From: Spirochaetales bacterium
Lineage (GTDB): Bacteria; Spirochaetota; Spirochaetia; DSM-2461
Length of the DNA stretch: 32,176 nucleotides
Direction of reading: 5' to 3'
Assembly: GCA_028532905.1 (NCBI GenBank)
Contig: JAQQAM010000098.1
Coordinates: 1-32,176 of the forward strand
This document shows, piece by piece, positions 26,260 to 32,176 of this stretch (positions are counted from its first letter, which is position 1; the number at the start of each line of letters is the position of its first letter). The notes beneath the pieces were generated by a model, which was not told where the DNA came from, made no database searches, and saw nothing but the letters and a program-made list of their open reading frames with translations. A program made the translations under genes and the position numbers.

Positions 26260-26277
26260 ACTATGTAATTATATAGT
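26260..26277. promoter_or_regulatory. Palindromic operator candidate over the -10 box
   Basis: ACTATGTAATTATATAGT is an 18-bp palindrome with only one mismatched pair (positions 6 and 13). It covers the TATAAT of the AbrB-FliG gene promoter. AbrB/MazE proteins commonly repress their own promoters at such sites, so autorepression is a fair inference. Confidence 0.5.
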
Positions 26278-26295
26278 ATTTACTTTTGTTTTCAA
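26268..26295 (-). promoter_or_regulatory. Promoter of the AbrB-FliG fusion gene
   Basis: On the minus strand TTGAAA (26295-26290) and a perfect TATAAT (26273-26268) are 16 bp apart. Transcription would start near 26261, about 18 nt before the ATG, leaving room for the AAGGAG site. Confidence 0.65.
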
Positions 26296-26358
26296 AGGAT
26301 AGATCCGATTAATTAAAAAACGCTCTACAGTGGCTTAATCCAAAGATATGGTGTACTG

Positions 26359-28374
26359 ATGTCAATAAATCAGAGTAAAATGAATCAAGTATTTAATGTT
26401 CAAGTTACAAGCTTTTGGTATAATGATTTATCAATGAAAAAAGGGACTGCATCAGAATCGGGAAAATTATACGATAATATTTTCAAAGACCTCAATTTTT
26501 CATCGACTCTCGTATTGGGAGCCGTAGTTGTTGTTTTGTATCTGATCTCCCTGTATATGCCTGATCTCGGACGGTCCCTGATACTGGGCTGGGTCATTCT
26601 GAGTGCCTGGACCATCATGGTGTTTACCGGGAGAACCAATCATTTTTACGGTTCGGCTCTGCTGACCATGGCTTCTTATGTTTTTTTCTCCGCTGTGTCC
26701 CTGTATATCATGTATCTGGTGAGTTACGAACAGAGATTTTTCTTTGATCAGAATATGACCGTACAATTCTGGCTGGGTGCTTCTTTTGTTGAGACCCTGG
26801 GAATGGCTCTCATTCTTGTTCTGTACCTGAAAAGACTTCCTGTTTCTTTCGCAGTGCCCGTTTGTATTATTCTTTCACTCGGTACGATTGCTCTGATCGC
26901 AAGCGGATACTACCCGGCCTGTATCAGTGTGGATGGGGATTTCACGGCCTTTATGAAATTCTCTTCCATTACAGTGGCCGCATTATATTTGACGGGACTC
27001 TATTATCTGTTCCGGTCTATTCGGAAATCCTTCCAGTTTTCAGAATTACTGATGTCTCTGACTATGCTTTTATCCACCTTATCCACTCTGGTGTTTGTCT
27101 TTGGTAAGGGGGAATCCGTTTCTGTGATTGCCTATATTCTCAAGGCTCTGGCCTATCACAGCCTCTACAGAGGTGTTTTTCTGGAAGCCGTACTCAAACC
27201 CATAGAGACTCTGAAGAAAACTGAATCTGAACTGAGGCGGGAGGAGTTTTTCTACAGACAGACTCTGACAGCCGTCAATGAGGGAATGTTCCGTTATTAT
27301 GCAGACCGGGGCATTCTGGAGGTCTCATCAGTATGGGAAGTTATGACAGGCCATTTCAGAAAGGATTATGAGAGCAGTCTGGATTACTTCAACCGTCAGT
27401 TTGCCGAGAAGGACAGAAAAGAGATTATCAGATCCATGAGAAAGGCGATTAAAGATGGATCAATCCTCAACGGAGAGTATCAGGTCTGCCGGAAAAACGG
27501 CGACACCATGTGGATTCTCATGCGTGCCCGCATGGGCTCTGATCAGGAAGGCAGACCCTGTCTGATCGGAATGATGAGCGATATTACCCACAGTAAGGCC
27601 ATCGAAAAGGAACTGATCGAAGCCAAGGAGAAAGCGGAAGAGAGCAACAGGCTGAAGACCAGTTTCCTTGCCAATATTTCCCATGAGATCAGAACACCCC
27701 TGAATGTTATACTGGGCTTTACAGGCCTTCTTGTAAAGGATCTGCCCGAGGATGAGAACAGTGAGGAAAGGCAGAAGTTTGTTGAACTGATCAGGCAGAG
27801 TTCCAATCAGCTGATCACCATCATTTCCAATATTATTGATATTTCCAGAATACAGAATGAAAGCATTGATCTTCAGGTTCAGAAGCTTCCTGTCAGAGAC
27901 TTTTTCCAGAATTTATACACCGTATACAGAAAACTGATGGATGACAGAGTGAAAAAGGAAATCCGCTTGAACTGGAGTTATCCCGACCATATGCCGGATT
28001 ATATTTTTCTGAATACGGATATTGAACGCTTTCATCAGATCTGGCAGAATCTGCTGAACAATGCCATGAAGTTTATTGAATACGGACAGATCTCCTATGG
28101 AGTCCACTCCTTTGATCCGGAAGAGGGAAAAATCGTTTTTTTTGTTGAAGATACAGGTCCCGGTATTTCATCAGGAAAGGATCAGATTATTTTTGAACGC
28201 TTCAGACAGGGGGAAGAGGGCCTGGCCAGGCGCTACGGCGGCAGCGGACTGGGCCTGAGTATCTGCCGGGAACTTCTGCAGCAGATGAAAGGAGACATAT
28301 ACCTGGACAAAGAATACAGCGGAGGAGCCCGTTTTCTCTTTTCCCTCCCGGAGTACGGTAATGATTCCAACTGA
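26359..28374 (+). CDS. Sensor histidine kinase with MASE3-like membrane domain and PAS domain
   Basis: A 671-residue inner-membrane kinase. Residues about 50-270 hold seven or eight spans resembling the MASE3 sensor (YLISLYMPD; GYYPACISVDGDFTAFMKF; ILKALAYHSLYRGVFLEAVLKP). A PAS domain is at about 291-412 (NEGMFRYYADRG; GEYQVCRKNGDTMWILMRA). The HisKA domain has phospho-acceptor His442 (SHEIRTPLN). The HATPase domain has NLLNNAMKF (564 on), DTGPGI and YGGSGLGLSIC (about 625-635). There is no receiver domain and no adjacent response regulator. The start is uncertain: ATG 26359 has GGTG upstream, but the first 25 residues are AT-rich and unusual, and a TATAAT at 26419-26424 suggests the ATG at 26434. 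It overlaps the next gene by 14 nt. Confidence 0.9.
   Translation: MSINQSKMNQVFNVQVTSFWYNDLSMKKGTASESGKLYDNIFKDLNFSSTLVLGAVVVVLYLISLYMPDLGRSLILGWVILSAWTIMVFTGRTNHFYGSALLTMASYVFFSAVSLYIMYLVSYEQRFFFDQNMTVQFWLGASFVETLGMALILVLYLKRLPVSFAVPVCIILSLGTIALIASGYYPACISVDGDFTAFMKFSSITVAALYLTGLYYLFRSIRKSFQFSELLMSLTMLLSTLSTLVFVFGKGESVSVIAYILKALAYHSLYRGVFLEAVLKPIETLKKTESELRREEFFYRQTLTAVNEGMFRYYADRGILEVSSVWEVMTGHFRKDYESSLDYFNRQFAEKDRKEIIRSMRKAIKDGSILNGEYQVCRKNGDTMWILMRARMGSDQEGRPCLIGMMSDITHSKAIEKELIEAKEKAEESNRLKTSFLANISHEIRTPLNVILGFTGLLVKDLPEDENSEERQKFVELIRQSSNQLITIISNIIDISRIQNESIDLQVQKLPVRDFFQNLYTVYRKLMDDRVKKEIRLNWSYPDHMPDYIFLNTDIERFHQIWQNLLNNAMKFIEYGQISYGVHSFDPEEGKIVFFVEDTGPGISSGKDQIIFERFRQGEEGLARRYGGSGLGLSICRELLQQMKGDIYLDKEYSGGARFLFSLPEYGNDSN
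26419..26424 (+). promoter_or_regulatory. Perfect -10 box inside the 5' end of the kinase gene
   Basis: TATAAT, preceded by TTTTGG, with only a poor -35 (TGTTCA at 26397-26402, 16 bp away). If used, transcription would begin near 26431, about 3 nt before the ATG at 26434, giving a near-leaderless mRNA and a 646-residue kinase. Confidence 0.35.
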
Positions 28375-30805
28375 TTTTACAGGCCGATTTGCACTTGATG
28401 TGCATGAACGGATGCTGAGAGATATTGAAGAGGCTGAAGGCAATGAAGTTCTCTGGGTGGGATCAATCAATGAGGATAAAGTTGTCTCCTCTGTAAAAAC
28501 CGCAGCCCGGGGACATGAAAGTGCTGTTCCTGCTGTTATGGAGCATATGGAGAAGGGAGATGTGGTCATCCACAACCACCCGTCAGGTGTTCTCAAGCCC
28601 AGTGATGCCGATTTATCCCAGGCCTCCCTGCTTGGGAACCAGGGAATCGGTTTTTATATTGTCAATAATTCTGTGGATGCCGTGTATGTGGTGGTGGAAC
28701 CGGTACTGTACAGCCCGGATGTTCTTCTGGATACACATGATCTGTGTTCCATTCTGTCTCCCGGCGGACCACTTTCAGAAATAGATCCCCATTATGAGGA
28801 GCGACCTTCCCAGATAGAACTTCTGGAAACCATAACAAATGGTTTCAATGATGAGAAAATTGTTGTGGCCGAAGCGGGAACGGGAGTCGGCAAATCCTTC
28901 TCTTATCTGATTCCGGCACTCAAGTGGGCGGATGCCAATGAACAGAGAGTTGTTATTTCTACGGCGACCATCAATCTGCAGCAGCAGATCATGGAGAAGG
29001 ATCTGCCTCTGGCACAGACACTCAGTGGTACGGATGTAAAGGCTGTTCTTGTGAAGGGGAGACGGAACTATCTGTGTAAAAACAGGCTGGCCGATGCCCT
29101 TGAGGAAAATTCTCTGTTCAGGGAGAAGAGCGATCTTCTGCTGCAGATAAAGGAATGGGGGGAGAGCAGTCCCACCGGAACAGTTTCGGAACTTCCCTTT
29201 CTGCCCCCCGATGAGCTCTGGTCCCGGGTCTGCAGTGATGCGGACAGCTGTTTCGGAGCCCGCTGCCGTTATTTTGAAAATTGTTTTGTCATGAAATCCA
29301 GAAGGGAAGCCGCTGCGGCAGGAGTCCTTGTGGTCAATCATCATATGTTTTTTGCCGATATGTCCCTCCGGATCAGCGGTCTGGGGTTTGACGGGACCGT
29401 TCTCCTTCCTCATTTTCACAAGGTTGTTTTTGATGAGGCTCATAATATTGAAAACAGTGCTACAAGCTATTTTTCCGAGGAATATAACAGAATCCAGCTG
29501 CTGAAATATCTGCAGAGACTGTTTCTGCAGAAAAAGGGCCGGTCCATCGGTGTGCTCATTCGTCTGGAAGCCATTCAGGAAGCACCCGAGGGGGTTCTGT
29601 TTTCCGAGCTGCTCCGGGATCTCAGATCCCAGGCGGAAATTCTGGATGCCCTGGCTTTTGATTTCTTTCCCGGAGAAACCTCTGTGAGACTCCAGGACAA
29701 TAGCCATCCCGATTATCTGCGGAAAATCAGAGAGCCCCTTCTTCTCACCAGAGAAAAGCTGGCTCAGTTTATAGCCTACCTCAACAAATGGTACGATCTG
29801 ATTCCTGAAGAAGAACAGGAGAATACTGTGGTTCTTGAGTTCAAGATGATACTCAGCAGGTTGAACGGATATTCGGTCTTTCTCAATAAGTTCAGCCAGT
29901 TTGATGCAGAAGATGATGAGGGTGTTTTCTGGATTGAAAAGAAGGTGAGAGATGGCAAATCCTATGTCCGTTTTCTCATTACACCCCTGGAGATCTCGGG
30001 CTGGATGAAATCAGGAATCTACGACTCCTACAGCTCCGCCGTTTTCACCTCGGCTACCCTGACCATGGATAACAGTTTCCGGTACTGGCAAAAGAGGATG
30101 GGGTTGGATTCCCAGCTCCCTGAGCGGGTTCAAAGCGGCCGTTTTGCCTCTCCCTTCCCCTATAAAGATAATGTTCTTCTAGGGCTGCCTGACGATATTC
30201 CCGAGCCCAATGCCCCTGAATACAGGGAGGTGTTGCGGGATTCAATCAAAAAACTGCTGGAGAGCAATGAAGGAAGGGCACTTGTTCTGTTTACATCCTA
30301 CGAACTGCTGAAGTTCTGCTACGACGGGATTCTTGAGGACTGGTCTTTTCCGGAAGTGACCCTTCTCAGGCAGGGCAGTGAAGACAGAGGAAGGCTCTTA
30401 AAACACTTTACAGAGGATGTTCAAAGCGTTCTGTTTGCCACCGACTCCTTCTGGGAGGGAGTGGATACGCCGGGGGAATCTCTGAGGCTGGTGATTCTCT
30501 GCAAGCTTCCCTTCCGGGTACCCACAGACCCCGTTTATCAGGCCAGGCTTGAGGCTGTGGAGAAAAGGGGAGGCAATTCATTCCGGGAACTGTCTCTTCC
30601 TGAAGCGGTTATGAAATTCCGGCAGGGATTCGGACGGCTTATGAGACGGAAAACAGACCGGGGAGCCGTAATTATTCTGGACTCCCGTATTGTGAGTAAA
30701 AATTACGGTTCCGTCTTTCTCCGCTCTCTTCCCCAAACCATTGAGTCAAGGAAACGTTTTGTCTCTGTTCTGGAAGATATGGAGAATTTTATCTATGAAA
30801 ATTGA
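28361..30805 (+). CDS. DinG/XPD-family helicase with N-terminal JAMM (RadC-like) domain
   Basis: An 814-residue protein. Residues 1-120 are a JAB1/MPN-type domain: Glu29, then His71-x-His73-(7)-Ser81-x-x-Asp84 in IHNHPSGVLKPSDAD, the zinc-binding JAMM pattern as in RadC. The rest is a superfamily 2 helicase of the DinG/XPD type: Walker A GTGVGKS (173-179), an iron-sulfur cysteine set Cys291, Cys297, Cys302 and Cys308, DEAH (358-361), NHHMFFAD, and motif VI QGFGRLMRR (about 755-763). It should unwind damaged or structured DNA in the 5'-3' direction, as this family does. E. coli DinG lacks the N-terminal domain; some Gram-positive forms carry an exonuclease there instead. GGAG is 7-8 nt before the ATG, inside the kinase gene. 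Confidence 0.88.
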   Translation: MIPTDFTGRFALDVHERMLRDIEEAEGNEVLWVGSINEDKVVSSVKTAARGHESAVPAVMEHMEKGDVVIHNHPSGVLKPSDADLSQASLLGNQGIGFYIVNNSVDAVYVVVEPVLYSPDVLLDTHDLCSILSPGGPLSEIDPHYEERPSQIELLETITNGFNDEKIVVAEAGTGVGKSFSYLIPALKWADANEQRVVISTATINLQQQIMEKDLPLAQTLSGTDVKAVLVKGRRNYLCKNRLADALEENSLFREKSDLLLQIKEWGESSPTGTVSELPFLPPDELWSRVCSDADSCFGARCRYFENCFVMKSRREAAAAGVLVVNHHMFFADMSLRISGLGFDGTVLLPHFHKVVFDEAHNIENSATSYFSEEYNRIQLLKYLQRLFLQKKGRSIGVLIRLEAIQEAPEGVLFSELLRDLRSQAEILDALAFDFFPGETSVRLQDNSHPDYLRKIREPLLLTREKLAQFIAYLNKWYDLIPEEEQENTVVLEFKMILSRLNGYSVFLNKFSQFDAEDDEGVFWIEKKVRDGKSYVRFLITPLEISGWMKSGIYDSYSSAVFTSATLTMDNSFRYWQKRMGLDSQLPERVQSGRFASPFPYKDNVLLGLPDDIPEPNAPEYREVLRDSIKKLLESNEGRALVLFTSYELLKFCYDGILEDWSFPEVTLLRQGSEDRGRLLKHFTEDVQSVLFATDSFWEGVDTPGESLRLVILCKLPFRVPTDPVYQARLEAVEKRGGNSFRELSLPEAVMKFRQGFGRLMRRKTDRGAVIILDSRIVSKNYGSVFLRSLPQTIESRKRFVSVLEDMENFIYEN

Positions 30806-30809
30806 TATG

Positions 30810-30839
30810 TTGATTTTTATGGGTCAGTAGAGCTAATAT
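30810..30839 (+). promoter_or_regulatory. Weak promoter candidate for the DHOD-like gene
   Basis: TTGATT (30810-30815) and TAATAT (30834-30839) with an 18-bp spacer; TATAAA at 30837-30842 is an alternative -10. Transcription would start about 25-30 nt before the ATG. Confidence 0.3.
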
Positions 30840-30874
30840 AAAGTAATGGAAAACTAACAGTAATAGGAGTTAAA

Positions 30875-31858
30875 ATGGCGGATCTTCGTACAAAATATAT
30901 GGGGCTGGAATTAAAAAATCCCTTTATCGTTTCAAGTTCAGGTCTCACTGATTCAGTGGAAAAGGTAAAGAAAGCTGCGGAAGCAGGTGCGGGAGCTGTT
31001 GTTCTTAAATCTCTCTTCGAAGAGGATATTGCAAATGCAGCCGATAAGGACGGGTCAATGGATGCTTATGCGGTACACCCGGAAGCCATGGAGTACATTC
31101 ATCACCTGGGAATGCTGCAGCAGCCCGACGCGTACCTGGAGCTGGTGGAAGAATCTGTCAAAGCAGTGGATATTCCTGTTATTGCCAGCCTGAACTGCTA
31201 CAGCGATGAGTGGTGGCTGGATTATGCTCAGAGAATAGAGAAAATGGGCGCTCAGGGAATAGAACTGAATATTGCTCTTGTTCCCGTTTCTGTAAAAGAA
31301 AGCTCTGAAGAGATCGAAGCGAAAGTCATTGCCATTGTTAAAAAAGCAGTCGATGCTCTGAGCATTCCTGTCTCTGTAAAGATCGGCTCTTATTTCAGTT
31401 CCCTGCCTCAGCTGGTAAATAAAATCAGACAGGCCGGAGCCTCTGCGGTCGTTCTGTTCAACCGGTTTTACAGACCCGATATTGATATTGAAAAACTGGA
31501 GTTTAAGATGGGGAATCCCCTCTCCGGTGAAGATGAATACAATTCAGTTCTCAGGTGGACCGGAATCCTTTCTGATCTTGTGGAGTGTGATTTTTCAGCT
31601 ACAACAGGCATACATGACTCTGCCTCAGCCATCAAGCTGATTCTGGCGGGTGCCGATACGGTTCAGATCTGTTCCGCACTGTATAAGAAAGGAGTGGGGG
31701 AGCTGACAAAAATGATTGCAGAAATGGAAGAGTGGATGGACAGAAAAGAGTTCGCTTCCATCTCTGATTTCCACAGCCTCCTGAGTCTGGAGGATGATGA
31801 AGAGAAGAAATTCTATCAGAGACTTCAGTATGTGAAAGCTTTGAAGGGAATTAAATAA
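30875..31858 (+). CDS. Dihydroorotate-dehydrogenase-like flavoprotein
   Basis: A 327-residue TIM-barrel FMN protein. TKYMGLELKNPFIVSSSGLT is the class 1 DHOD N-terminus. SVKIGSYFS supplies the FMN Lys region, and ATTGIHDSASAIKLILAGADTVQICSAL the phosphate-binding end. The active-site loop of true PyrD (NxxCPN) is replaced by LNIALVP (131-137), so the catalytic cysteine is absent and the substrate is probably not dihydroorotate. This fits the uncharacterised DHOD-2-like group. AGGAG lies 6 nt before the ATG. It stands 69 nt after the helicase gene and ends at a bidirectional terminator. Confidence 0.85.
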   Translation: MADLRTKYMGLELKNPFIVSSSGLTDSVEKVKKAAEAGAGAVVLKSLFEEDIANAADKDGSMDAYAVHPEAMEYIHHLGMLQQPDAYLELVEESVKAVDIPVIASLNCYSDEWWLDYAQRIEKMGAQGIELNIALVPVSVKESSEEIEAKVIAIVKKAVDALSIPVSVKIGSYFSSLPQLVNKIRQAGASAVVLFNRFYRPDIDIEKLEFKMGNPLSGEDEYNSVLRWTGILSDLVECDFSATTGIHDSASAIKLILAGADTVQICSALYKKGVGELTKMIAEMEEWMDRKEFASISDFHSLLSLEDDEEKKFYQRLQYVKALKGIK

Positions 31859-31891
31859 CTTAAAAAACCTGCGGGATAGACCTGCAGACAT

Positions 31892-31931
31892 AAAAAAAGC
31901 TGCTTCAGTATGACTGAAAGCAGCTTTTTTT
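31892..31931. terminator. Bidirectional terminator between the DHOD-like gene and groES
   Basis: GCTGC-TTCAGT (31899-31909) pairs with ACTGAAAGCAGC (31913-31924), one bulged base, loop ATG. Seven A precede and seven T follow, so it serves both converging genes. Confidence 0.85.
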
Positions 31932-31945
31932 ATGGGAAAGAAGAA

Positions 31946-32176
31946 TTATTCTACAATCGCAATGATGTCCTGCATTTTGATAATCAGGTGGTCTACATCA
32001 TCAATATTGATTGTTGTTCCGGCGTATTTGTCGTACATAACTTTATCGCCTTCTTTTACAGTGATCAGGTCCTTATCATCACCAATAGCTACAACAGTAG
32101 CAGTCTGTGTTTTTTCCTGAGCTGTTTCAGGAATATACAGACCTGATGCTGTTTTGGTTTCTGCCTCTACTACTTT
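31946..32176 (-). CDS. groES: Co-chaperonin GroES, C-terminal part
   Basis: The gene runs off the right edge; 76 residues are visible. GroES caps the GroEL chamber in the cytosol. Translation gives TKTASGLYIPETAQEKTQT, then VVAIGDDKD, KEGDKVMYDKYAGTTINID and the end HLIIKMQDIIAIVE, the usual GroES C-terminus. Only the mobile-loop region and N-terminus, about 15-20 residues, are missing. groEL is not on the downstream side, where a terminator follows, so groES here is either alone or downstream of other genes. It converges with the DHOD-like gene. Confidence 0.95.
   Translation of the reverse strand, partial: KVVEAETKTASGLYIPETAQEKTQTATVVAIGDDKDLITVKEGDKVMYDKYAGTTINIDDVDHLIIKMQDIIAIVE

Noticed and set aside
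25722-26358. MazEF-type toxin-antitoxin pair
   Set aside because: The AbrB/MazE domain suggested an antitoxin, but no MazF, PIN or other toxin frame lies on either side, and the C-terminal part looks like FliG rather than a toxin-binding tail.
31910-32146. Plus-strand frame of 78 codons at the right edge
   Set aside because: The minus strand here encodes the GroES C-terminus in full; the plus-strand frame has no recognisable content and starts within the terminator.

Overview
The window reads as a chromosome segment of a free-living, probably flagellated spirochaete (Spirochaetales-like). This rests on gene content: a complete moxR-DUF58-bat cluster with an extra lipoprotein gene in the position of Borrelia bb0174, a metallo-beta-lactamase/cyclic-nucleotide-binding protein, and a FliG-like domain. 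No rRNA or marker gene is present to fix the genus. The backbone is moderately GC-balanced and densely coded. One stretch, about 23471-26358, is visibly much more AT-rich and looks acquired or rearranged.

Layout. (1) 1-446: the 3' end of gpmI, ending in a hairpin terminator. (2) 480-4173, minus strand: glpK followed by a HEAT-repeat protein gene. A divergent promoter region (4174-4339) carries helically phased ATCAAA repeats in the glpK leader. (3) 4340-6532: a 730-residue protein with an MBL fold and two cyclic-nucleotide-binding-like domains. (4) 6594-18470, plus strand: FAD-dependent dehydrogenase, prfC and an alpha/beta hydrolase, then moxR, DUF58, a lipoprotein, batA, batB, batC, batD and batE. 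All seven junctions from moxR to batE overlap by exactly 4 nt. A CoA-binding protein gene and a bidirectional terminator follow. (5) 19000-20718, minus: dsbD, divergent from 20827-22023, a two-domain NDK-like protein whose first domain lacks the catalytic residues. (6) 22133-23470, minus: aspartate kinase. (7) 23471-26358: AT-rich island with a predicted outer-membrane barrel, three small membrane-protein genes separated by a repeated element, and a minus-strand gene that appears to fuse an AbrB/MazE-type DNA-binding domain to a FliG C-terminal-like domain. (8) 26359-30805: a MASE3-like/PAS histidine kinase overlapping a DinG-family helicase that has an N-terminal JAMM/RadC-like domain. (9) 30875-31858: a dihydroorotate-dehydrogenase-like flavoprotein. 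(10) 31946-32176, minus: the C-terminal part of groES.

How the genes work together. The moxR-bat block should form one membrane-associated assembly: AAA+ ATPase, DUF58 and BatA/BatB with von Willebrand MIDAS motifs, and periplasmic BatC/BatD/BatE. DsbD is a separate envelope redox function. The strongest candidate for something undescribed is the AbrB-FliG_C fusion at 25829-26242. It has its own consensus-like promoter with a near-perfect palindrome over the -10 box, which suggests autoregulation. No MazF-type toxin gene lies beside it. Functional statements are by recognition of motifs; no database search was run.
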